Of a stretch of DNA of 64,000 nt, positions 1 to 9,867 are shown piece by piece. Made by a program: the position numbers and the translations under genes. Within the stretch, counting starts at the first letter, position 1; each line of letters begins with the position of its first letter. This stretch comes from Zasmidium citrigriseum (Eukaryota; Ascomycota; Dothideomycetes; Mycosphaerellales; Mycosphaerellaceae): NCBI GenBank assembly GCA_002786025.1, contig NHNW01000015.1, forward strand, positions 310,001 through 374,000. Reading direction: 5' to 3'. The notes below the pieces were generated by a model. That model made no database searches. It was not told the DNA's origin and was given only the letters and a program-made list of their open reading frames with translations.

Positions 1-1
1 T

Positions 2-704
2 GCAGTCGATGACTTTCAGACCGACCAAGAAGCTTTGGAGCATGTCGATTCCGAATATCTGCCTGCGCCTATCGGTCGGTTGCTTCAGGACCCAACGCTC
101 GTGCCGTTTGTGATCAAGCATTGCATCGCCGGCTTGTTCGCTAGGAGTATGGATTCCGCGACCTCATCTGACTACTCGCTGCTTCCTGGGCATTTGACAA
201 CGATGACTCTATCGAAGCGTGTTTCTCGAAGGGAAGAGAATGGTAAGATCTCAGAACATCATCTACACTGAGTCAGACTTCGTAGAGCTAACAACGATGC
301 TTCTAGTGACCCAACAAGCCTACAGCCAGTGGAAGCTGCTCAGCAACTACCTCTATCCCAACCCAGAGGAAGTTCCTTCGTTTGTCCAAAGCCGGGACGA
401 TTCTTCCCGGCGAATCATCGAAATCCTCGACGGAGCTTTTCGCGCCTGGCAGAAGCAGGCCGATGCTGATCTCCGACAACATCAGAGGAGCTTGATCAGA
501 CTTGCCAGCAACACTGTTACGCTTGTTGCTTCCCATCCTTCGAATCTGGATTTCTTCTGGGAGAGGAAGAATGCTGATCGGAACGAGAGTGCAACTCGGT
601 CGACGCTTGTTGTTTATCCTGGAATGCAGAGGACGACCGATGAGAATGGAGTCGCGTTGAGTCGTTGGCAGGAGCTTGTTGCACGACAAACGATTGCTTT
701 GTGA
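2..704 (+). CDS. 3' part of an unrecognised gene, truncated by the window start
   Basis: The reading frame is open from base 2. It joins across a 64-bp intron at 243-306 (GTAAGA donor, a GCTAAC branch site near 287, TTCTAG acceptor) to an exon ending in TGA at 702-704. Exons are <2..242 and 307..704, giving at least 212 residues of C-terminal sequence. The visible protein is soluble and mainly helical by composition, with no membrane segment and no motif I recognise. The splice restores a continuous frame, which is the main evidence that this is a real gene. The N-terminal part lies outside the window, so no function is proposed. Confidence 0.6.
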
Positions 705-823
705 TCTTGTATTGATGACGAAAGGACAGATGCGATGATGTTCATACATTGTATGTATTGAAACGCTATTGACCATGATCAACTACTCCTTTTGTATGTT
801 CGGAGACTGCAGGCTATCTTTCA

Positions 824-1939
824 TCATTCCATCTGCTGACTCCGCCGCGGTGCTGCAGAATCCAGACTATCCAACGCCATCGAAGGACGATAGGGTATAT
901 ACTGAGGCTCCTCATCATAATCAGTGACGGTCAGAGACAAGACTGACATTCCATCGTTGAGCTCGTCTGCTTCCGTTAGCTCAGGTAGATCTGCTGGCAG
1001 GCTCTGTGTCGGACGGAGGCTTGCAAGGCTTTCGAACGACGAGTTTGCTGAAGCTTGCATACCTGTCACTGTCCTCGTCCGTTGGCGTCGACTCCGTCGT
1101 CTGGTGGTGGACAGAAACATGTCGGCTTCTTCGGATCTGGCGGTTTGTGATGCTGCAACGCTTTCTTCAGAATTGCGGGCATCGACAGTAGGTGACGTCG
1201 ATCCAGATTGCAGAGTCGGACCAAGGTTTGGACTCAAATTTGGACTGGGTTCTGGGCGTGGCATCCTGTTGCTCCTCCTGGGACGCAACGGCTGTGGTAT
1301 CGATATATTCAACCCATTAGCTACTTCAGGAAGCTCTGCAGGAGTGCTTGGTCGGGATTGCTCAGCCATGGTCTGTCGACTCGCCCGCCTTTGAATATTT
1401 CGTTGCCTGCCAGCGGATAGAAACATTGCCTCATCATATGTCGGTGGAGGCCGAAAGTCTCCTCCTGGGGAGTTTGGAGCGACCACGGCTGGAGCTTGCG
1501 TCCGGCTCTCTCTGTTCATGAGAGTTGTGAAAGTGCTGTTCAATGTCTGACTCGCAATCGCCAGTTGTGTCAAGGTGACCTGCACGTTGGGAGAGTCGCG
1601 GAGCATGTAAAGTACTCGAGTATTGAATCTCACTCGGCCTCCTGAGACGCTCATGTCCGCCCGTGGCCGCTCTGCGAGGGCAGCGACTTGTGTGATGGCT
1701 CGATCGGCGTGGGTGAAACAGCTGTCGAAGGTCTTCTTCTCGAACGTGGTGAAGAGAGAGGACTTCTTGTGCCGCAAGGTTCGTGCATCGTGGAGCTGGC
1801 TGACAACTTGGTCGACGGTCGCAAGGAGACTTCGGGCTTGATCATCGACAGCACAGATCTCGAAGATCTTCTCTGCTGTTTTCACGGTCGAGACGATGAC
1901 GCCGGAGAAGGCCGAGATTGTCGTCGTTACTGGATCCAT
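824..1939 (-). CDS. Hypothetical protein with a fungal N-terminal helical domain
   Basis: Single-exon frame of 371 aa starting at ATG (MDPVTTTISAFSG). The first 130 residues are helical and alternate hydrophobic and polar residues. They resemble the fungal N-terminal domain found in front of STAND/NACHT or ankyrin proteins and in many stand-alone hypothetical proteins. The remainder is low-complexity, rich in Ser, Pro and Arg, with a short acidic C-terminal region, and is probably disordered. No NACHT, kinase or repeat domain follows. The gene is transcribed toward the partial gene at 2-704 (convergent 3' ends, 119 bp apart). The domain family is a recollection of the sequence pattern, so the role is unknown. 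Confidence 0.65.
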   Translation of the reverse strand: MDPVTTTISAFSGVIVSTVKTAEKIFEICAVDDQARSLLATVDQVVSQLHDARTLRHKKSSLFTTFEKKTFDSCFTHADRAITQVAALAERPRADMSVSGGRVRFNTRVLYMLRDSPNVQVTLTQLAIASQTLNSTFTTLMNRESRTQAPAVVAPNSPGGDFRPPPTYDEAMFLSAGRQRNIQRRASRQTMAEQSRPSTPAELPEVANGLNISIPQPLRPRRSNRMPRPEPSPNLSPNLGPTLQSGSTSPTVDARNSEESVAASQTARSEEADMFLSTTRRRSRRQRTRTVTGMQASANSSFESLASLRPTQSLPADLPELTEADELNDGMSVLSLTVTDYDEEPQYIPYRPSMALDSLDSAAPRRSQQME

Positions 1940-2861
1940 CGTCTCGCGTCTCCCTCTTTTCGCTCTGGCTTATACCGAATGTTGAATCCGTTCACAGTGG
2001 TCGATACTCTGTTGCGACCGTTCTCGTAGGCTCGTAGGAGTACGCTCGACCGACGATATTCGACATCCACCGATCGGGCTGTGTTGTTAATCGTCCGCCC
2101 CTTGGAGCATGTACTGAGAAAGCAGTCTCCAGAGCTCTTCTCGCATTCGCACTCACCTAGATGAGGGCCAGAATGCAGTGGTGTGACCGCTGAAGGTCAT
2201 CGTCGGACCGGTGAGGCACGTGAATGGCCAGCCTTTCCGGAGCCTTAAACACATTGTCGAGCTGAGTGCACGAAGACCAATCAGAACAACCCAATTTCTG
2301 GCCTCAGCCGAGCTAAGCACTGACTAGCGCCTTTGCAAGTGAAAGTACCTCTCCGGATCCAGCCATCGCCCTGCATGTGCGGACGAATTCGGCCCCCACC
2401 ACACCAGCGGCCACTTCTCAGCTGATCCTGCCACACACAGCCTTGCCGTTTTTGTTTCGCAACCACTGGTGCCAAGCCGCGATCCCCAAGGTACCCTGCA
2501 GCTAGACTGCATGTATCACACATATCACAAGCCAATTTTCGCTTCTTGGTATCGAGGTCATCTCCCTCAGTCCATCACAACTCCAGACTGGAACAATGCA
2601 TTGAGCTGCAGCAAGAGTGTGCGACGATCAAGAACTACAGTTTGGTCCAGCCATGGCGCTCAGCTGATTGCCAGAGATGTCCAACTTGGGCTGGAACATC
2701 GCGTCTTGAGGCCTTGGGCCTTCTCGTATCGTGCGGCTGTGTACCACACAATCTATAAGACTCTTCCGGAGCAACAAGGCAGCAATGCCTTGTCGAAGTC
2801 CGCGTCTTTCTCTTCAATCACCCTGCCATCTTCTCAACTCCAACAGTGTGGAAGCATAGAG
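1940..2861. other. Intergenic, divergent promoter region
   Basis: This 0.9 kb stretch separates two divergently transcribed genes (824-1939 minus, 2862-3886 plus). I see no convincing gene or repeat. The overlapping short frames on both strands have no family resemblance and no splice signals that extend them. Confidence 0.5.
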
Positions 2862-3886
2862 ATGATGTACTTGCTCATAGTGCTATTCGACGCTTTTCAA
2901 GTCGTCAACGGGCTCGCATTTCCAGGCGCAGAGCCAACCTCTCCGGCAGAGAGAGGCGAAGTCATGCTCCATGGACGGTCACCAAAGCCCACACCTGCGC
3001 CAGCTCTGCGTGGAATGATGCGCAAGAATGATCTCTTCGGCCGTCAAGAGGACATCAATACCCACTCAACGTGCGCTTTCATCGACGGCAATTCAAACAA
3101 CGCGGTTAGCTGTATTTCCGGTATGTTCATCGGCGTCTTTTCTCGAGACCGTTTTTTCTCGGGACACTTGCTGACTTTCGGCCTCCACTCTAGACTACGG
3201 GTGTGCCTTCTGGACCACCACTGCTGGCGAATCTAGTATCAATCAATATTGGGACTGCTGTCCCATGGTGGGAACGTCCATCGTATTCAGCGCTCTAGAC
3301 TGCTATTCGGCCACGACTTGCTACGATTACGCCGACGCCACGCAGACGTCGCCACACGCTAGTCTCCTAACGTCCAGTTATGGGCCCTCCAGTTATGCAA
3401 TATACTGGTGAGACTACCTCCATGGTCTGCTTAACCTTCATCATACTGACGTTGTGTGACAGTGGCTCGTTGGAACCATACTGCGTCGCCACCTTGCTAG
3501 GCCTGTCGGCGTACGGCCAGTTTACTCACTTCGGCTGTGCTACTGACGCCAGAGAGAGGACTGTTGCGGCTTACCAACTCCCTTCCGATGTTCCCACGAC
3601 GACATCATATGTCGACTCCACAACCACCGACACCTCCACGACCAGCTCAATGCCGTCTTCGTCTTCTTCTACCCCTCCGCCATCTTCAACATCGCCTCCT
3701 CCTCCGCCACCGAGCACTTCGCCTTCACCTAAGCCCAACACTGGTGCCATTGCCGGAGGAGCGGTAGGTGGAGTTGCCGGTCTGCTGGCTATCTGTGGCA
3801 TCATCGGATACCTTGTCTGGCGAAAGCGAAAGCAACACCAGGAGGATGTCCCGGAGGTGTCGCAATACTCTGTTGTTACGAAGTGA
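2862..3886 (+). CDS. Single-pass membrane protein with Cys-rich ectodomain and Pro/Ser/Thr stalk
   Basis: Three exons: 2862-3120, 3194-3407 and 3463-3886. Introns of 73 and 55 bp have GTATGT and GTGAGA donors and clear CTGAC branch sites. The product is 298 aa. It begins with a hydrophobic signal peptide (MMYLLIVLF...). An extracellular region with paired cysteines follows (the DCCP and CATTCYDY regions), then a Ser/Thr/Pro-rich stalk, then a Gly/Ala-rich transmembrane helix near residues 250-275 followed by a basic stop-transfer KRKQ and a short cytoplasmic tail. This is the layout of fungal wall-sensor or Mid2/WSC-type membrane proteins, but the ectodomain is not a WSC domain I can identify. 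A second ATG at 2865 is an alternative start. Confidence 0.75.
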
Positions 3887-4595
3887 ATGAAACCCCGTTG
3901 ATGAGATCAGGGCTTTGTGTGTACTTGGAGAGTCGACACCGTAGTTTTGTATTATGCTCGGGATTCTAAGAGCGGTTCTTCTCATATGAAGGTCGTTCCT
4001 GTGTTGCCACAGTCAACGATTGTCTCCGTGTCAAGGACCGGTGTCAATACCTCTCAAAGTCTCGTATATGTATAGCCTGTTCTTGAGCACGACTTCATAT
4101 GTGCCTAGGAATGCAGAGAGCTCCTCAAAAGATGCCAGTCCCAGGTCTACGGCTGAGATTCTTGAGCAGTGTTACTAACCGAGTCTTGACATGTGAGAGC
4201 CCTGACTAGCGTCAACTCTAAGTCGTACTTCTTCTTTGAGCCACTTCGCCTGTCCCGCAGATAGCTGACTGACTGCGATACTGTACGTATATGATACAGA
4301 ACATTGACAATGCATTTGATCCACTGTCAAGGGGACATTGACTGAAGACTCTCCAAATAGGCACAATCTCGGCTAATAGACTCAGATTTGGAGACTTGGA
4401 GAACCATCATCATGGCTCCTGATTTGGTGAACAAAAGCCGAGTGTCAAAGCCAGTTCAAGAACCTATCGCTCCCTATATCTTCAGCTTTCCGCCTACGGT
4501 TTCATCTCGTCTCAAATACTACATCCTTATCGGCGCCGAGTTGGTATGTGAAATGGCGCTGAAAAATGACTTCTCCACCACTCCGTATTCACCGC
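3887..4595. other. Intergenic between convergent genes
   Basis: A 0.7 kb gap between the 3' end of the membrane-protein gene and the 3' end of the nitrilase locus. I find no gene, RNA or repeat signal in it; it presumably holds the two 3' UTRs. Confidence 0.5.
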
Positions 4596-6053
4596 TCATG
4601 CTGAAGTCTTGTCCATGAAGTCACTCTCATTCCGTGCCGGCCAGATTTTAATGCATGGCCATCTAGATGTGGGCTCACAAGACAAGGTCGGAGTCCAGAT
4701 ATACCCAGTGGTGTATTGTTGTATGGTAAAGATGACCCGTTGGAGGAAGGGACCAGTCCGGCGCGGCATACCGTCGGGCAAATTGTCCATGATGTTCTTG
4801 AGCGAGCCCCGACTGTGCCATTCGTTGACGCTGTACTCCGAGACGTCCCTGAAAGCTGTTGTGTTGACTTCTGCCGTCACGTACGGAATCTTATCTGTCG
4901 ATTCTTTCGAATTGTCCAATGACTCGTTGATTGGTGCACCAGAAGTGCTGAAAATGCTGGCGGCGCCAGCCGCTGGGAGCAAAGTCACTGGACGGCCGGC
5001 AGCGCCTGCATTATATGAAATGACTGCGGAGCGCCAGAAAAGGTAGGGATTGTTGGATGCGTCAGTCTCTGGGACATCGTTGCCAAATTTAAATGGCCAT
5101 GTTAATCATGTAATGGGAAAAGACGACAAATACTTAGACTTTGGTGTTACTCACGGGAAACTTGCGACATGAATGTTGGCGGGCTGCGCCGACGAGATGA
5201 AGCGAGACTCGGCATAAACGTGCTGGAAAGACTTGATCAGCTCTCATCCTTAGTCCCAAAATGTAGAACGTGAGCATACCTCCCAGCATAGAAGCATGGT
5301 GACAGTCCCGAAAGGCAGATGCTGAGCGCGAATCGTATCGAGCTTTCCATCGGAGTACGAACTGCGCTCTGTACCAGAAGGGCGGAACTTCTGATGATTC
5401 CAAATGACTTCGGCTGTACCATTGGCCGCAGGTCCAACAAGAGTTTGGGACATGAATAGAGACTCGTCTCCTGCTCAGCCCATCCAATCACACCGTACAT
5501 TTTGGTATCCGCAAAGGCCTGCATAAGCGTCTTCCAATGGGCGTCACCCATCTTCATCGTCTGTGAAGTATATTGGGTGAAGTCGTGAGGTCCGTTTGGA
5601 GTGCGGAAGGTAGGATACCTAAGTTTGGACCGAATTAGCCAAAGAAATTTGCGAGTGGTGATGAAGATCGTACCCAGGGAAATAAAGCTCGGGGAATGCA
5701 ATGAATTTAACACCCTCAGCCGCGGCTTGGTGGATGGTGTCGACCGACTGAGTGATCGTTGCGTTGAGATCGTAGTCGAACCATGTGCGGTTTGAAAGGG
5801 CGTGATAGACGTATCCGACGGGTGGCTCACGCACAGCGGCGACTTTGAATGCTTCAGGATTCCACTCAAATCCGTTGGTAGAATCGCGTTTCATATGCGA
5901 GGACAATGCTCCTGAAAGCGCCGCCGCTGTCAAAAGCGAAGAGACAAGTGATATAAGTCGCGTCTCGACTGGTTTTCCAGGCCGATGGGGTATTGAGAGA
6001 AGGGATGTGACTGCCTCCAGTGGTGGGTTGTCAAGAGAACATATCCTCATTCT
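4596..6053 (-). pseudogene. Nitrilase (carbon-nitrogen hydrolase), apparently disrupted
   Basis: Pieces of a nitrilase lie in the correct order. The Glu of FPELYFPGY, the Lys of WNHQK and the Cys of LLCWE give the Glu-Lys-Cys catalytic triad. Members convert nitriles to carboxylic acids and ammonia; the closest resemblance I see is to fungal arylacetonitrilases. Exons I can place: 5674-6053, 5280-5618 and 5155-5231, then a terminal piece ending at 4596. Two faults are visible. Near 5456 the frame must change by one base between GWAEQETSLY and MSQTLVGP, with no plausible intron. The last intron has a good GTGAGT donor at 5154 and a GATTAAC branch, but no AG in phase with the conserved C-terminal part. 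The N-terminus has a hydrophobic stretch but no convincing start. It may be a decaying gene or hold sequencing errors. It shares an upstream region with the monooxygenase at 6854. Confidence 0.6.
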
Positions 6054-6853
6054 TATACTCACCACCCTACCACTCGCACCGGAGCAGGTTGGGCGGCTCG
6101 TACGACTACCGGATCATGATTGCTGAGTGTCTAAGATATGACTTCGTCTCCAACAGTGCTTTTTGGAGACGATATCCAAAATTTGGAGACGCCGGATTGA
6201 CGGCCGTGATAGCAGATAGATTGGCCTATCCAGACTCCAACACAGAGCCGCGCGGGCAGCAAAGAAAGAAGCATTTGTAGTGCGGTTGATTAAAGCTGCA
6301 GTGATAAGCCATTAGATCTTTCCGTACAAGTCTCGACGGTGGCCTGTTCGCTCGGCACAGATCCGCGCTTCCAAGTTTCGACTTTGGTGCAAGGCATCGA
6401 CTTGGTCGCTGGCCACAAAGATGCCAGAAAGTATGTTTTTCACGATAAGAGCAGAAGATGGGTAGATTGATGAAAAGTATCGAGCGTGGGAAAGAGCTGA
6501 GGACCGAAATCTCACCAGCAGTGCACGGACCCTCCTTCCTTTCTCCAACATTCACTTGGCCCCCAAGATTTCGGGCCCGAAGATTGACAGCCCTATTAGC
6601 TAGTAGCCGAGCTTACCAAGTCGGACCTGAGTGCGAAGGAAGACGGTCGGCACGGATGCGCGCACTAAGTGTTGGAGGATTGAACGTGACAACAGTCTTT
6701 ACGGCTGACTGACTGGGATCTCACAGGCATGGGATTGAAAAGCCAGCTGAGATCCATCATGGACGTCGACATATCTCGAGAATTAGTGCGACACAGGGCT
6801 TCCAACCGTATTCTCAACTCGAGGCCTACACAAAACGCTTGAGCACCAATATC
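6054..6853. other. Shared upstream region of nitrilase and FAD monooxygenase
   Basis: An 0.8 kb divergent intergenic region. Apart from the palindrome at 6570-6581, I see no gene or repeat. Short frames on both strands look random. Confidence 0.5.
6570..6581. promoter_or_regulatory. Palindromic candidate operator TTCGGGCCCGAA (site 1)
   Basis: Perfect 12-bp palindrome, 272 bp upstream of the monooxygenase ATG and about 520 bp from the nitrilase start. Together with the three preceding bases (GAT) it is identical over 15 bp to the site at 16525-16539. It contains CGG and CCG half-sites in inverted orientation with a 2-bp spacer, the arrangement bound by dimeric Zn2Cys6 regulators. The regulator is unknown. 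Confidence 0.5.
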
Positions 6854-8200
6854 ATGACCAAAGCCAGCGCTGACCAAAAGGTCATCATCATCGGAGCGGG
6901 CGTCGCCGGCCTTGTTCTTGCCCAAATCCTCCGGAAGTCAGGCATACCTTACGAGATCTACGATCGCGACGACGGTACCCGCTGGCAAGGATGGGCAATC
7001 GCATTAGACAAGTCAGCACGAGTCGTCTCAATTCTTTCACATTCCGCTGACCAAAGCCCAGATGTCTCGATCTTCTCTATCCGCTCCTCCCAGACGACAT
7101 CCAAGATCCCCGTGAAGCAAGCCCAAACTTCCGCTACGGCAAAGAAGACAGCTTCTGGGTCTTGAACGGCGTGACCCATGAGTTCCTCGGGCTTGCCGGA
7201 AATGCCCCCAAGGGACACCCCGAGCATATCATCCACGCGGACAGAGCGGAGTTTCGAAATATCTTTATGCGGCATGCGGGCGTGCAGTTCGACAAGGCCT
7301 TTGAGAGATATGAGCAAGATGACGAAGGAGTGACGGTGTTCTTCACGGATGGGTCGTCCGCGCGAGGAACGGTTCTCTTAGGTGCAGATGGCGCCAGCTC
7401 CAAAGTCCGCGGTCAGCTCTTGGACGGATTCAGCAGTACCAGGAGCAAGTACACTTGTTTACAGGGACACGCCACTATCGGCAAAGAACTCACTTCGAAA
7501 GTCTTGGGACCGAGCGGTTGCGGCTTGCTCGTTGCTGATCGTGATCAGAAGACCAATTGTCTGCTCATGAATTACAAGGACGATGGTACGGCCACTTTTG
7601 CCTGGACCGTGGCGTACAAAGTGGCAGATTGGGAGAAGGAGCAGGAGTGGGCGAAAAGTGCCAGCGCTGAGGGGTTGTATGAGAAAGCTCTGAAGAGGAC
7701 GGAGCATTGGCCGGATTTCTTGAAAGACGTGGTGAAGCAGACAGGACCAAAAGGCATTCATCGTCCGCCGATTAGACTTTTGGAGACGATCTTGCCAGAG
7801 GATACGCTGCCAAAGGGGAGAGTCACGTTGGTTGGTGATGCCATGAATTCGATGGTAAGGCGTCCTTGTGTTTATGTGTGGAGCGACTGACTGGAGATAT
7901 CAGGTTCCTTTTCGTGGCATGGGAGCCAACACAGGCATTTCAGGGGCTTCTATCCTCGGCAGAGCTCTGATCGAGGGCTTCAAGAACGATACAAACGTCG
8001 ACGGAATACTGCGGTCTTTTGAGAGTGGCTGGATCCCCAAAGCCCGCGAGGCCGTCCTCAAGTCCCATGCCGCTGGGGAAGGTGATGAGAACGATGACCT
8101 TTCGGGAGGTCGTGTTGAGGATAAGAAAATGGGAACGGATGGTCGACCGCTTCGTTATGGCCGACCCCTATCCCAGGCGCCCGAAGCGAACAACAGCTAG
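6854..8200 (+). CDS. FAD-dependent monooxygenase (group A, aromatic hydroxylase type)
   Basis: Three exons: 6854-7011, 7062-7854 and 7904-8200, giving 415 aa. The first intron uses the acceptor at 7060-7061; the alternative AG upstream breaks the frame. The N-terminus has the Rossmann dinucleotide motif GAGVAG (about residue 15). The FAD/NADPH DG motif appears as GADGASSKVR, and the second FAD motif as GDAMNSM followed directly across intron 2 by VPFRGMGAN. These are hallmarks of NAD(P)H-dependent flavoprotein hydroxylases such as salicylate and zeaxanthin-epoxidase-like enzymes. Substrate cannot be read from the sequence. It lies head-to-head with a nitrilase and tail-to-tail with an FAH-type hydrolase, which suggests catabolism of an aromatic acid. 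There is no signal peptide, so it is probably cytosolic. Confidence 0.85.
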
Positions 8201-8537
8201 CTTGACTTGTCGAAATGAGAATATTCCAAGTTGGAGCCCGGTTGCACATTCTCTTCCCTTCAATGTGCCAGTGTCCAAAGCTTGAGAAGATTAGTTGAAT
8301 ATGACAATCCACGAATGAGTTTGAGACAGTTGAGAGTATTTAGATACAAACAAGGCGAAGATGGCGGGCATTCTGGGTCAGATGCACAGTGACCTAGGAG
8401 ATTTCGACCACTTTGGATAGGATTCTATATCGGAACAATGGGTTCATCTTGACGATTTATGTATCCTCTCTATGAATACATAAACAACACTCCTGAACTC
8501 AGCATTTCTCAACGAGTCCGCAGGCACCTCCAAATCA
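8201..8537. other. Intergenic between convergent genes
   Basis: 337 bp between the stop codons of the monooxygenase and the FAH-type hydrolase. Nothing beyond presumed 3' UTRs is visible. Confidence 0.5.
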
Positions 8538-9437
8538 CTACTCAACAACCTCAACCTCCAAAACCCCCAACCCCCCAATCCCCGCCTCAATCAAATCCCC
8601 AACCCTCAACCACCTCTCCCCATGCGCCTTCGCACTCCCCGCCGGCGTCCCCGTCATAACCATATCCCCCGGCTCCAAACTCACAACCCTACTAATTTCA
8701 ACCAGAGACTCCTCCACCTTCCACAACATCTCCTTCGTACTCCCCTTAATCCTCCCCTCCCCATTAACCTTCAACTCCACATCCAAATTCCCGGCATCAC
8801 CCTCTAGACACTCCTTGGGATAGAAATATGGCCCAATGGGTTTCATGCCATCCTGTCCTTTTCCGCGCATGATGTCTAGCATCCCTTTGGCTCCCATTTG
8901 CAGGTCGCGGCAGCTGAGGTCGAGGCCGATGGTATAGCCTGCGATCGCATCTCTCGCTTCTTCGATGCTTGCGTTTCGAAGTGGCTTCCCCATAACGACT
9001 GTCAATTCGCATTCCCAGTCGAACTGCTTCGTCCCCTTAGGATACCGCACTGTCTTCCCTGGTCCCACGATGGTTGTCGTTGGCGGGACGCTGAAAAACG
9101 GCATGGGATCCCATTTCTCAGCCGGGAGGCCCACCTCCTCTAAGTGAGAAGAATAATTCGCTCCCACCGCGAGGAGTTTATTGGGATATCGAATGGGAGT
9201 CGAAAGGGTCAAAGTTGCAGGATCGAGGGGTTTGATCTCAGTCCCCCCCGACACGATGCCTCTGGCGGCATTTTGCAGGAGAGGAAAGGTCGTCTGCCAG
9301 ACTCCAAGGAGATGTTTGATGGACTTCGAGGCGAGGGCAAAATCGATTTCGGAGAGGGAGTAGTATTTCTCGTAGATGACCAGGAGGGTTTGGTGGGTTT
9401 CGTTGATCTGGGCGGTGGCTAGGGCGAATGGTGGCAT
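8538..9437 (-). CDS. Fumarylacetoacetate hydrolase (FAH) superfamily enzyme
   Basis: Single exon of 299 aa, start ATG at 9437 (MPPFALATAQINETH); the frame is open further upstream but without an ATG. It has an N-terminal extension of about 95 residues, then the FAH fold. The metal-binding acidic residues of the superfamily are visible in DWECELTVVMG (two Glu) and in the Asp of TIGLDLSCRD. The C-terminal part contains the GDMVMTGTPAG turn. Relatives hydrolyse or decarboxylate ring-fission products such as fumarylpyruvate, acylpyruvates and 2-oxohept-3-enedioate. With the neighbouring FAD hydroxylase and the dioxygenase-like gene at 16.8 kb it would fit the last step of aromatic ring degradation. 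Its promoter carries palindrome site 2. Confidence 0.85.
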   Translation of the reverse strand: MPPFALATAQINETHQTLLVIYEKYYSLSEIDFALASKSIKHLLGVWQTTFPLLQNAARGIVSGGTEIKPLDPATLTLSTPIRYPNKLLAVGANYSSHLEEVGLPAEKWDPMPFFSVPPTTTIVGPGKTVRYPKGTKQFDWECELTVVMGKPLRNASIEEARDAIAGYTIGLDLSCRDLQMGAKGMLDIMRGKGQDGMKPIGPYFYPKECLEGDAGNLDVELKVNGEGRIKGSTKEMLWKVEESLVEISRVVSLEPGDMVMTGTPAGSAKAHGERWLRVGDLIEAGIGGLGVLEVEVVE

Positions 9438-9867
9438 GGTTGTGTTGTTGCTCTGTGGTTGTGCTGTATAGTTGCGTTGTGTGATTGTCAATGCTTATGC
9501 TTGCCATGTTTGATGTTTTCGATACATTTTATTGATGTCGTCGTAGTGGCAAAGAGCTACTTCCTATCTGGGAAGTGCTTGTCAAAATTCGGGCCCGAGG
9601 GTGATGGCCATGTGAAGGACTCGAAGGACGGCCAAGATCTGCGCCGATGCTGACTACTTCGTCGTAGGTGAAAGTATGAGCGACTAGAATATGCGGAATT
9701 AGTCGCGCCCTGTAGACAGCAGGCTATCAAAAGCATATGGAAAACGCCCGCGTCTTACTTTCAATGGTGCTGCGTCCTCCTCTATCGTACGCACTTGGGA
9801 AGGAAGTTTCCTCGATGTGATTATCCAACTTTCAAAGTCGGAACGAATCGCGACAGCGTGGAATTCT
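9438..9867. other. Intergenic: FAH promoter and SWA2-like 3' end
   Basis: 430 bp upstream of the FAH gene and downstream of the auxilin-like gene. The only signal I see is the palindrome at 9587-9598. Confidence 0.5.
9587..9598. promoter_or_regulatory. Palindromic candidate operator TTCGGGCCCGAG (site 2)
   Basis: Matches the palindromes at 6570 and 16528 in 11 of 12 positions (the last base is G instead of A). It lies 149 bp upstream of the FAH-type hydrolase ATG on the minus strand. Confidence 0.5.
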
